From assembly GCA_015492195.1 (NCBI GenBank), contig WGFP01000171.1:1-10529 (forward strand): a DNA stretch of 10,529 nucleotides, written 5' to 3'. The stretch comes from Acidiferrobacterales bacterium (GTDB lineage Bacteria; Pseudomonadota; Gammaproteobacteria; Acidiferrobacterales; Sulfurifustaceae). Both the position numbers and the translations under genes were made by a program. Numbering within the stretch: position 1 is the first letter of the stretch; the number at the start of each line of letters is the position of its first letter. Below are positions 1 through 6,724 of the stretch, piece by piece. The notes below the pieces were generated by a model. The model worked only from the letters and a program-made list of their open reading frames with translations. It was not told the DNA's origin and did no database searches.

Positions 1-744
1 GAGTATGCACCGAACACACGGGAGACGGTCCGGCGCTTTACCGTGCATCAGTTCGTGCAGATGGGCCTAGTGGTGGCGAATCCTGACAATCCACAGCGTC
101 CGGTGAACAGTCCGGCCAATCGCTATCAGATCGCCCCGGCGCTCTTGAAGTTGGTCCGCATGTTCGGTTCGCACACTTGGACGGAGTCGTTGTCAGCCTA
201 TTTGGCTGCGGCCACCGCTCTGGGACGGCTGCGGGCTCAGGAGCGTGAGATGGCGCTTGTTGCGGCAAGACTGCCGAGCGGGAAGAAGATCCCGTTGACG
301 CCGGGCGGCCAGAATGAGCTTGTCAAGAAGATTATCGAGGACTTTTGTCCCAGGTTCACTCCCGGAGGCATTGTGGTCTATCTGGGTGACACCGGGCGGA
401 AGCAACGGCATGTTGAAACAAGCTATCTCAAGCGGCTTGGCGTGGAGATCGACGAGCATGGGAAGATGCCGGACGTGGTTGTGCATCTGCGTGACAGGGA
501 TTGGCTCGTGTTGATCGAGGCCGTGACTAGCCATGGCCCCATTGGTATCAAAAGGCATAACGAACTGAAAGCCCTTTTTGGCTCTGCTCGTTCAGGCCTT
601 GTCTTCGTCACAGCCTTTCTGACACGCCGTGCCATGACAAAGTACTTGAACGAGATAGCATGGGAAACCGAAGTATGGATCGCCGAAGCGCCCTCGCACG
701 TCATTCATTTTAACGGCGAGCGCTTTTTAGGCCCATATGAATGA
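1..744 (+). CDS. BsuBI/PstI-family type II restriction endonuclease, 5'-truncated by the window edge
   Basis: The reading frame is open from the first base of the window, and its upstream residues (YAPNTRETVRRFTVHQFV) continue the family pattern. The GTG at 43 is therefore internal and the real start lies outside the window. 247 codons are visible. Family members have a little over 300 residues from memory, so perhaps 70 to 80 are missing. Motifs typical of the BsuBI/PstI C-terminal nuclease domain are present: VNSP near codon 36, GDTGRK near 129-134, PDVVV at 157-161 and IEAVTSHGP at 172-180. The PD...E pair is the likely PD-(D/E)XK-type metal-binding core. Known enzymes of this family cut CTGCAG; that specificity here is inference. 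A cognate DNA methyltransferase is expected next to it but is not in the window, so it would lie upstream. The stop codon (742-744) runs straight into a repeat-rich segment. Type II genes are often acquired by transfer, so this is probably accessory DNA. Confidence 0.88.
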   Translation, partial: EYAPNTRETVRRFTVHQFVQMGLVVANPDNPQRPVNSPANRYQIAPALLKLVRMFGSHTWTESLSAYLAAATALGRLRAQEREMALVAARLPSGKKIPLTPGGQNELVKKIIEDFCPRFTPGGIVVYLGDTGRKQRHVETSYLKRLGVEIDEHGKMPDVVVHLRDRDWLVLIEAVTSHGPIGIKRHNELKALFGSARSGLVFVTAFLTRRAMTKYLNEIAWETEVWIAEAPSHVIHFNGERFLGPYE

Positions 745-1021
745 CGGGGTGCCCTTTCTTTTCGTCCCTTTTGATCCGCGCCGTCCCTGGCGCGTCCCCT
801 GACGGGCTCGCTAAAGTGCGTCCAATTTTGCTCCCGGCAAAATTGTCTTTGGACAAGCAAAGACAAATTCGACGGGATCGAGAAGTGGTACAGGGATGTA
901 CCGCTTACGGAGCCGAGGGATGCAATTTGGGCAGCCATAGGCTGCCTGTAAGGCGAAGGTCAGGGACGGCCTGAGTCAAAAGGGACCTGCCGTGCGGGGG
1001 CGGAACCCCGCTAGTAAAAAG
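745..1021. repeat. Repeat-rich intergenic segment between convergent genes
   Basis: This non-coding stretch lies between the restriction gene stop and the ampG stop. Besides the inverted-repeat element inside it, its two edges resemble, from memory, a widely dispersed proteobacterial repeat. The left edge is GGGGTGCCCTTTCTTTT (747-763). The core is CTTTGGACAAGCAAAG (847-862). The right edge is GCGGGGGCGGAACCCCGC (994-1011). The right edge forms a 6-bp stem (994-999/1006-1011) with a GCGGAA loop. No T-run follows that stem closely on either strand, so it is not a good intrinsic terminator, although it could still affect transcript ends of the convergent genes. Open frames here are short and unlike any protein I know. 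Confidence 0.45.
764..986. mobile_element. MITE-like element with 26-bp imperfect terminal inverted repeats
   Basis: The two ends are inverted copies: 764-789 reads GTCCCTTTTGA, five unmatched bases, then GCCGTCCCTG, and 961-986 is its reverse complement apart from the central five bases (21 of 26 match). The interior carries nested hairpins: a perfect 9-bp stem at 823-831/837-845, an 8-bp stem at 843-850/859-866 that competes with it, a 6-bp stem at 887-892/897-902 and a 7-bp stem at 930-936/940-946. Short AGGGATG/GTCCCTG units recur in opposite orientations in the two halves, so the whole segment could fold as one long imperfect hairpin. There is no credible coding sequence inside. Size, terminal repeats and palindromic structure fit a non-autonomous miniature element. 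I saw no convincing target-site duplication, so the exact ends are uncertain and other kinds of dispersed repeat remain possible. Confidence 0.55.
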
Positions 1022-2578
1022 TCACTTGACCTTTTTCGACCGTGCGGCAGCCGTAGCCGCCGTCGCCATCGCAATCACCACACTAAACAACGTGACCCCA
1101 AACAAACTCAACCAATCTGTGATTTGTTGCGGTGCGAAGAGCGCGCCGAGCGGCGCAAGGAGATCAAAGTGATCCGGCGTAAGGCGATGCTGCTTGAACG
1201 CATCGAGCAGCGCCACCGACAAGGCCGCGATGCCGAAGGCGACAACGCCGCCCGTTGTCCCGCGCTTGATCAGATCGGTGCGGGTCAGCACGCGCGGTTT
1301 GATCTCCGCCAGGGTATGAATCTCCGGCTCGCGCACGCCCAAGGGCGAGAAGCGCTGCAGCATGATCATGCCCGGGATGCCGACGGCGATGGTGAATAAA
1401 AAGAATTCGCGCCAGCCGATGGCATCCACCATGACACCGGTGACGGGACCCGCGAGGATGCGCGGCAGGGCGAAGAGGCTGGAAAACAGCGCGTATTGCG
1501 TGGCCGAGAACTGTTTCATGGTCATGCGCAGCAGCAGCACGCTGAAGGCGCCGGTGCCCATGCCGGTGGTGAGGCTCTCGAAACCCATGGCGGCGTACAT
1601 GAGGGGGCGGTTGACGCCGATCTCGGCCACCAGCACGTAGCCGAAGTTCGACAGAATCTGCAACGCGCCGAAGACCCACAGGGCGTGGCCGAGCCCCATG
1701 GCGGTGGTCAACACGCCGCCGAGCAGCGTACCCACGAGCGTCGCCACCAGGCCGATGGTCGCGGTCGCCACGCCGACGTCGAAATCATTGAAGCCGACCT
1801 GAACCAGGAACGGGCGCACCAGGCTGCCCGCCAGGTTGTCGGCGAGTTTGTACAGGACGACGAACAGCAGGAGTTCCAGGGCCCGGCTCCGGGCGAGAAA
1901 ACCGACGAAGGGCTCCCACACCGCATCGCGCAGCGAGCGCGACGCGCTTATATGATCTATCGTGGATTTCGGCGCGAACCAGGTCACCATCATCATCGGC
2001 AGATACATGAACGCGATAATGGTGAACATCAGCGGCCATGACCAAAGCCCGGCCAGCGTGATCGTCAGCCCCCCGGCCACGAACATGGCGGCGCGGTAGA
2101 CGGCGATGCGCGCCCCGACCGCGACGCCTTGCTCGTGTTTTTCGAGCACTTCCACGGCGTAGGCGTCGATGGCGATGTCCTGGCTCGCGGAGGCAAAGGC
2201 GATGGCGAGCGTGAGCGCGCCGATGATCCAGATCACCTCGGGTTTCATGGCGACACCGCCCAGGACCAGCGTTGCCGCAAGCAGGGAGAGTTGCCAGAAG
2301 AGCGTCCAGCCAAGTTTGCGCCCGAGCCGGGGGAGGGGCAGGGCATAGCGATCCATCAAGGGCGACCACAGAAACTTGAAGCTCCACGGCGCCTGCGCCA
2401 GGGTAAAGAGACCGATGATTTTTATGTCAACGCCTTCGCGCGCGAGCCAGGTGGGGATGGCGATCCATACCAGGCCGAGAGGAAGCCCCGAGGAAAACGA
2501 CAGCAGACTGACCGAGGCCGTGCGCCAGCTGCGCATGGCCAGCCATACGGCGCGCCATGCCGGCGGTCGTTCAGCCAT
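1022..2578 (-). CDS. ampG: AmpG-like muropeptide permease (MFS)
   Basis: This 518-residue inner-membrane protein of the major facilitator superfamily has the length and motif pattern of AmpG, which imports GlcNAc-anhydroMurNAc peptides released by wall turnover for recycling and, in some species, for beta-lactamase induction. AmpG-typical stretches are SSGLPLGL (29-36), FKFLWSPLMDRY (67-78), SASQDIAIDAY (130-140), a VLYKLADNLAGSL motif in the middle, and ATQYALFSSLFALPR in the C-terminal half. Roughly 12 to 14 hydrophobic helices are visible, the last pair after a polar linker that contains REPEIH. The tail is lysine-rich (RSKKVK). The ATG at 2578 shares its A with the metW stop (TAATG), and AAGGG lies just upstream, so translation is probably coupled to metW. 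The substrate is inferred from the family; a related permease for another sugar-peptide is possible. Confidence 0.85.
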   Translation of the reverse strand: MAERPPAWRAVWLAMRSWRTASVSLLSFSSGLPLGLVWIAIPTWLAREGVDIKIIGLFTLAQAPWSFKFLWSPLMDRYALPLPRLGRKLGWTLFWQLSLLAATLVLGGVAMKPEVIWIIGALTLAIAFASASQDIAIDAYAVEVLEKHEQGVAVGARIAVYRAAMFVAGGLTITLAGLWSWPLMFTIIAFMYLPMMMVTWFAPKSTIDHISASRSLRDAVWEPFVGFLARSRALELLLFVVLYKLADNLAGSLVRPFLVQVGFNDFDVGVATATIGLVATLVGTLLGGVLTTAMGLGHALWVFGALQILSNFGYVLVAEIGVNRPLMYAAMGFESLTTGMGTGAFSVLLLRMTMKQFSATQYALFSSLFALPRILAGPVTGVMVDAIGWREFFLFTIAVGIPGMIMLQRFSPLGVREPEIHTLAEIKPRVLTRTDLIKRGTTGGVVAFGIAALSVALLDAFKQHRLTPDHFDLLAPLGALFAPQQITDWLSLFGVTLFSVVIAMATAATAAARSKKVK

Positions 2579-3213
2579 TAAGTACCCTTACCCCCCGACG
2601 TCCGGCGAAAACGATAGAGGGCGATCTCGCCGAGCAGGTTGGGTAACAGTCGCAGCCCCAGGCTGGTTTTGTGCGCATGGTCCACGGCGTGCCGTTCCAG
2701 GATGGTGAACCGGAGATCCCGGCAGAGCCTCTCGAAGTCCTTGATCGTACACAGATGGATGTTCGGCGTGTCGTACCATTCATTCGGCAGCGTCCGTGAC
2801 ACCGGCATTTTCCCAAGCAGCGCAAGCTGAATACGCGCGCTCCAGTGGCCGAAGTTGGGAAACGTGACAATGCCCTCGGTGCCGACGCGCAGCATTTCAG
2901 TCAGCAGCTTGTCGGGATAGCGCGTTGCCTGCAGCGTCAGGGACAGCACCACGTAGTCGAAGGAATTGTCGTCGAATTCCGCCAGCCCCTTGTCCAGGTC
3001 CATCTGGATGACGTTGACGCCGGCGCGGATGCAGGGCGCGATATATTGATCGTCGATCTCAATGCCGTAGCCGCTGACGTTTTTCTCGCGCGCGAGGTAC
3101 GCCATCAGCGTGCCGTCGCCGCAGCCGAGGTCCAGCACCCGGCTGGTGGGCCGGATCCAGTCGGCGATGATGGCCAGGTCGGGCCGCAGTGTGTTGTTCG
3201 TGTCGCTCGTCAT
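2578..3213 (-). CDS. metW: MetW, methionine biosynthesis methyltransferase-fold protein
   Basis: This 211-residue cytoplasmic protein with a class I SAM-dependent methyltransferase fold matches MetW, which is almost always encoded beside metX in proteobacteria. Motif I is VLDLGCGDG (26-34). The acidic residues of motif II are at EIDD (52-55). The conserved MetW stretch TFPNFGHWSARIQLALLGKMP spans about 117-137 and is followed by LPNEWYDTPNIHLCTIKDFE (142-161). MetW is required with MetX for methionine synthesis in several bacteria and is thought to support MetX activity; no methyl-transfer substrate is firmly known to me. The start at 3213 lies 18 bp after the metX stop, with GGAG about 13 bases upstream. 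The stop overlaps the ampG start by one base, so metX-metW-ampG reads as one transcription unit. Confidence 0.93.
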   Translation of the reverse strand: MTSDTNNTLRPDLAIIADWIRPTSRVLDLGCGDGTLMAYLAREKNVSGYGIEIDDQYIAPCIRAGVNVIQMDLDKGLAEFDDNSFDYVVLSLTLQATRYPDKLLTEMLRVGTEGIVTFPNFGHWSARIQLALLGKMPVSRTLPNEWYDTPNIHLCTIKDFERLCRDLRFTILERHAVDHAHKTSLGLRLLPNLLGEIALYRFRRTSGGKGT

Positions 3214-3231
3214 TTGCGTCTTTGGGCTCCG

Positions 3232-4398
3232 TTACCGGCCCTTCCCTGAATTATTTTCGGCGTAGCGCTCAATGCGTTCCATATAGGCCTTGAAGATGTC
3301 CAGGTAATACGGAATCTTCATCAGAAAGGCGTCATGCCCCTGGGTCGATTTGATCTCGGCATAACTCACGTTCAGGTCGTTGTCGTGCAAGGCTTTGACG
3401 ATCTCGCGCGAACGCTCGGGCGCAAAACGCCAGTCGCTGGTGAAAGACACCACGAAAAAGTTGGTCCTGGCCGATTTGAACGCGGCCGTCAGATCTCCAC
3501 CGGTTTTCTCCGCGGGATCGAAATAGTCGAGCGCCTTGGTCATCAGCAGATAGGTGTTGGCGTCGAATTTGCCGACGAAGCTGTCGGCCTGATAGCGCAG
3601 GTAGCTTTCCACCTGAAATTCGACGTCGTAGTCGAAGTCGATCTTTCCGTTTCTAAGGTCGCGCCCGAATTTCTCGCGCATGATGTCGTCGGACAGGTAA
3701 GTGATGTGCCCCAGCATGCGGGCGATACGCAGGCCGCGACGCGGTTCGGTGCCGTGTTCGTAGTAGCGCCCGTCGTGAAAGTCCGGGTCGGTGCGGATGG
3801 ACTGGCGCGCCACCTCGTTGAAGGCGATGTTCTGCGCGGTGAGTTTGGGCGCGGCGGCGATGATGATGGCGTGCGCCAGCCGCTCGGGATAATCGACCGC
3901 CCACTGAAGGACCTGCATGCCGCCGAGGCTGCCGCCGGCCACCGCGGCCCATTTGTCTATCCCCAAAGCGTCGGCCAGGCGCGCCTGCGACTCCACCCAG
4001 TCGCGCACCGTAATAATAGGAAAGTCCGGGCCATAGGGTTTTCCGGTGGCCGGGTTGATGCTCGCAGGACCGGTGGAACCGAAGCAGCCGCCGAGGTTGT
4101 TGCAGCAGGCGACGAAAAACTTGTTGGTGTCGATGACCTTGCCCGGCCCGACGACGTTTTCCCACCAGCCCGGCTTTCTGTCCTCCATGCTGTGGTAGCC
4201 GGCCACATGGTGGTTGCTGGAAAGCGCATGACAGATGAGAATGGCGTTGCTTTTATTATTGTTAAGCTCGCCGTAGGTTTCGTAGACCAGCTCGTAGGAC
4301 GGAAGGACACTGCCGCTGCTCAAGCGCAACGGTTGATCGAACCGCAGCACACGGGGCTTAACAAGGCCGACCGAGTCGGCAGGAATCGTCTCCGGCAT
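3232..4398 (-). CDS. metX: MetX, homoserine O-acyltransferase
   Basis: This 388-residue alpha/beta-hydrolase-fold enzyme acylates the hydroxyl of L-homoserine with an acyl-CoA, the committed step of methionine synthesis in the cytoplasm. The start MPETIPADSVGLV and the block YELVYETYGELN are typical. The catalytic triad is visible: nucleophile Ser157 in AGGSLGGMQ, Asp322 in TSDWRFAPERS and His355 in QGHDAFL. Length is normal for the family. The annotated name is usually homoserine O-acetyltransferase, but many proteobacterial MetX proteins found with MetW use succinyl-CoA, and the SDWRF form around the Asp resembles those from memory. The donor should therefore be treated as unresolved, with succinyl-CoA somewhat favoured. 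It heads the metX-metW-ampG unit, and a candidate promoter lies about 50 bases upstream. Confidence 0.95.
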   Translation of the reverse strand: MPETIPADSVGLVKPRVLRFDQPLRLSSGSVLPSYELVYETYGELNNNKSNAILICHALSSNHHVAGYHSMEDRKPGWWENVVGPGKVIDTNKFFVACCNNLGGCFGSTGPASINPATGKPYGPDFPIITVRDWVESQARLADALGIDKWAAVAGGSLGGMQVLQWAVDYPERLAHAIIIAAAPKLTAQNIAFNEVARQSIRTDPDFHDGRYYEHGTEPRRGLRIARMLGHITYLSDDIMREKFGRDLRNGKIDFDYDVEFQVESYLRYQADSFVGKFDANTYLLMTKALDYFDPAEKTGGDLTAAFKSARTNFFVVSFTSDWRFAPERSREIVKALHDNDLNVSYAEIKSTQGHDAFLMKIPYYLDIFKAYMERIERYAENNSGKGR

Positions 4399-4451
4399 CT
4401 GGCTTGGTAATGGATTTTCCTGTGGCCGCTACCACGATAGCGATTACCACG

Positions 4452-4480
4452 AGTCTAAACGCGCTGACGCGGCTGCGCAA
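4452..4480 (-). promoter_or_regulatory. Candidate sigma70-type promoter for metX
   Basis: On the minus strand, TTGCGC (4480-4475) and TAGACT (4457-4452) are separated by 17 bases, the usual spacing. They match the -35 and -10 consensus at 3 of 6 and 4 of 6 positions. The predicted leader before the metX ATG at 4398 is about 45 bases. The 101-bp gap is too short and unstructured for a SAM riboswitch. The prediction rests on pattern alone. Confidence 0.35.
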
Positions 4481-4499
4481 TGCGTGAGGGATGTCTGTG

Positions 4500-6494
4500 T
4501 CAGGAATTCAATGACAGGGGCTGATTGATCTTGCGCAGCATGCTGCGAATGATCATCTGCTGGTTTTCAAGGTTCTGCTTGTTGGCCTCTATGTCGGCGA
4601 TGCGTCCGCTTAAGTTACCCAGATTTTCGTGTACCTTTTTCAGATTCTCCAGGCGATGGTCCATCATGATTTTGTGCTCACGCACCTGGGCCAGGATCGG
4701 CGCCATGATGGCCTTGCTCCAGGCCTTGGCGCCGGCGCCGGACTCCGTGAATATCTGCCGCGCCCGGCTGGCCAGGGTGATAAAGAATTTTTTCACCACG
4801 AAGTGCTGTTCGGTCATCACCATGATCGGGCTGTTGCGAAACCCGTCGGCCTCTTCATAAAGCCGCTGTAACTGGCTGCGATAAGGCAGCAGTGAAAAGC
4901 CCACCGGTTTGATCTTGGCGAGTTTGTGGTCCTGGTGGAACTTGTTGTAAATCGCCTGGACCAGCCCCCTGATCTGTTGTGTCTGTTTGTTGGCCTTTTC
5001 CATGGCCTCGAGCGCGCCGTCGAACAGGGTTTTCATTCCGGTCCTGAGACCGCGGGTGGTCCAGGATTCGTTCATGTCATGGCGGGTCTTGGCCATCAGT
5101 TCATCGAAAGTTTCCGTGCTCAGGTAGTCGAGCAGGATTTTTATCTGGTCGGAGAGCACCATGCGCGTTGCCTGGAAACTGGCCATGGTCTTGTCGTAGG
5201 CCTGTTTTTCCTCGCGCATGCGGGTGATCATTTCCTGGATCGCACCCTGGCTTTTCCCGCTCAGGCTCCGCAGCTCTTTGAGCTGCGAGTCGACGGCGGA
5301 AAGACGGGCGTCGATCATGGCGCTGGTCGTATCAATGATGCTGCCGATCTCGCGGGCGACCTTTTCGCGTATAAGTTTTTGCTTGGCGGCGACGATGTCG
5401 GTGGACAGTTTGATTTCCAACGCATTGAGTCCGCTCTTTTCAATCAGGGCGTGATCGGTCTTGATCTTGCCGAGCAGGCCTTTCTGCGCCGATATCGGAA
5501 AAATCTGGCTTTTGTTGATGCCGAGCGCGCGCGCGGTTTCCTGGGTCTGTCGCGAGATCATGGTGGAAAAGGCGTTTTGCGTGCGCAGCTCGTCCCACAG
5601 GGCGTCGATTTTGTTGAGCGCCACAATGCGGCCCTCGCCCTTGCCGTTTTTGGCCACGCACACGTGGTTGTTCCAGACCTCAAGATCGGATTTGGTCACG
5701 CCGGTGTCGGCGGCCAGTACAAACAACACCGCCTGGGCGTCCGGCAGCATCCCCATCGTCAGTTCGGGTTCGGTACCCAGCGAGTTAAGCCCCGGGGTAT
5801 CGAGCACCACGAGCCCCTGTTTCAGGAGAGGGTGGGGGTAGTTGATGATGGCGTGGCGCCATACCGGGATGTTCACCGTGCCGTCGCTGTTGATTGCGGG
5901 TCCGACACCCGTGGCCTGCCGGTTATATAGTCCCAGCTCCTCGGCCTCGCGCACGTTGACCGCCTTGGTCTTGACGATTTCCTTGAGGGCCTCGGCCATT
6001 TTTTTCGGGTCTTTGAGGTCGAGGGGCAGGGTGGTCCAGTGGATGGGATTGCGTTTGTATTCCACGATGGTCATCCCGGTCCGGCGCGTGTCGATCGGGA
6101 GCAATTTAATGCAGGGGGGTTCCTTTTCGTCGTACAACAACTCGGTCGGCGACATGGTGGTGCGGCCGACGTCAGAGGGCAGCAGGCGCTGCTTGTAGTC
6201 GGCAAAAAAGATGGCGTTGATCAGCTCGGTTTTGCCGCGGGAGAATTCCGCCACCATGGCGATGGTGACCTTGTCCGACCGGAGGGCGTCGATCAGCTCG
6301 TAGATCCGCAGGTCGTCTTCGCCGTTGGCGAGCCCTTGGCTCTCCACCCAGCTCTGGTACTCGTTGATGATTTCGGCCAGGTCGTCGCGCCAGTTTTTAT
6401 ATTCCCCCAGCCGTTTACTGAACGCGTTGATCTCGATACCGGATTTTGCTTTGGCCGGTCGCACGCTGCTCATTTCGATGGATACGTCATGCAA
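4500..6494 (-). CDS. Dynamin-family GTPase of unknown role
   Basis: This 664-residue protein has an N-terminal dynamin-type GTPase domain followed by a long helical region. G1 is AEFSRGKT (82-89), with Ala where the P-loop normally begins with Gly. G2 is probably Thr112 or Thr113 in GRTTMSPTELL. G3 is DTPG (232-235), G4 is NKID (294-297) and G5 is SAQK (335-338). About 120 residues separate G2 from G3, somewhat long for the family. Residues 365-450 and 605-655 are charged, heptad-like and probably coiled coil, as expected for stalk helices. No clear transmembrane segment or signal peptide is seen, so any membrane contact would be peripheral. Bacterial relatives act in membrane remodelling, fusion or phage defence; which applies here is unknown. 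The longest frame starts at a TTG (6494). An ATG at 6473 (residue 8) is a reasonable alternative, and neither has a clear ribosome site. The gene stands alone between metX and yggT. Confidence 0.8.
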   Translation of the reverse strand: MHDVSIEMSSVRPAKAKSGIEINAFSKRLGEYKNWRDDLAEIINEYQSWVESQGLANGEDDLRIYELIDALRSDKVTIAMVAEFSRGKTELINAIFFADYKQRLLPSDVGRTTMSPTELLYDEKEPPCIKLLPIDTRRTGMTIVEYKRNPIHWTTLPLDLKDPKKMAEALKEIVKTKAVNVREAEELGLYNRQATGVGPAINSDGTVNIPVWRHAIINYPHPLLKQGLVVLDTPGLNSLGTEPELTMGMLPDAQAVLFVLAADTGVTKSDLEVWNNHVCVAKNGKGEGRIVALNKIDALWDELRTQNAFSTMISRQTQETARALGINKSQIFPISAQKGLLGKIKTDHALIEKSGLNALEIKLSTDIVAAKQKLIREKVAREIGSIIDTTSAMIDARLSAVDSQLKELRSLSGKSQGAIQEMITRMREEKQAYDKTMASFQATRMVLSDQIKILLDYLSTETFDELMAKTRHDMNESWTTRGLRTGMKTLFDGALEAMEKANKQTQQIRGLVQAIYNKFHQDHKLAKIKPVGFSLLPYRSQLQRLYEEADGFRNSPIMVMTEQHFVVKKFFITLASRARQIFTESGAGAKAWSKAIMAPILAQVREHKIMMDHRLENLKKVHENLGNLSGRIADIEANKQNLENQQMIIRSMLRKINQPLSLNS

Positions 6495-6724
6495 TACATA
6501 AAGTTAGAGTCTAAACTTGAATAAGAACTATATCTAGCCCGCCGAACGGCAGGCCGTTAAAAAATATTTTTAAGAATAGTCCAGGGATTGGGCGTTTGCC
6601 GAAACGCCGTCGCATGATATGCAAGAAATGTGCCGGAAGTCCTTGGAAGCAAAGCTATTTTTAAAAAATGAGAAACAGGATGTTCCGGCCATTGATGCTG
6701 CCTGTGCCAGAGGGCGGCGGCGGG
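6495..6724. other. AT-rich intergenic spacer between the dynamin-like gene and yggT
   Basis: The 230 bases contain no credible gene and are clearly more AT-rich than their surroundings in two patches (about 6556-6574 and 6655-6675). They hold a short inverted repeat AACGGC/GCCGTT (6545-6550/6553-6558), a perfect 7-bp stem with a 4-base loop (6591-6597/6602-6608), and the possible terminator at 6663-6686. On the minus strand, TATAGT (6532-6527) is a fair -10 for the dynamin-like gene, but I see no good -35 at the right distance. Confidence 0.5.
6663..6686 (-). terminator. Possible intrinsic terminator after yggT
   Basis: On the minus strand GGAACA (6686-6681), loop TCC and TGTTTC (6677-6672) form a six-pair stem that includes one G-T wobble. 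TCA and a run of six T (6668-6663) follow. It lies about 40 bases downstream of the yggT stop, in the right orientation to end the proC-yggT transcript. The stem is short and AT-rich, so the call is tentative. Confidence 0.3.

Noticed and set aside
43..45. GTG at 43 as the start of the restriction enzyme
   Set aside because: The upstream codons in the same frame continue family-like sequence to the window edge, so the gene is truncated rather than starting here.
741..974. Open frames on both strands inside the repeat segment after the restriction gene
   Set aside because: They are created by the inverted repeats, have no recognisable domain and no ribosome site, and the sequence is better explained as structural repeat.
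994..1011. GC-rich stem after ampG as an intrinsic terminator
   Set aside because: The stem is followed by no T-run on either strand within a useful distance; it is better viewed as part of the repeat.
1355..2934. Avoidance of CTGCAG sites because of the PstI-family enzyme
   Set aside because: Two CTGCAG sites (1355-1360 and 2929-2934) were found by eye, close to the chance number for a window of this size, so nothing can be concluded.
3334..4410. A 358-codon plus-strand frame antisense to metX, and a similar 334-codon frame at 4926-5930
   Set aside because: Both lie wholly opposite well-supported genes and have the composition of antisense shadows.
4399..4499. SAM-responsive riboswitch upstream of metX
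   Set aside because: The gap is only 101 bp, and I see none of the conserved paired elements of known SAM riboswitches.
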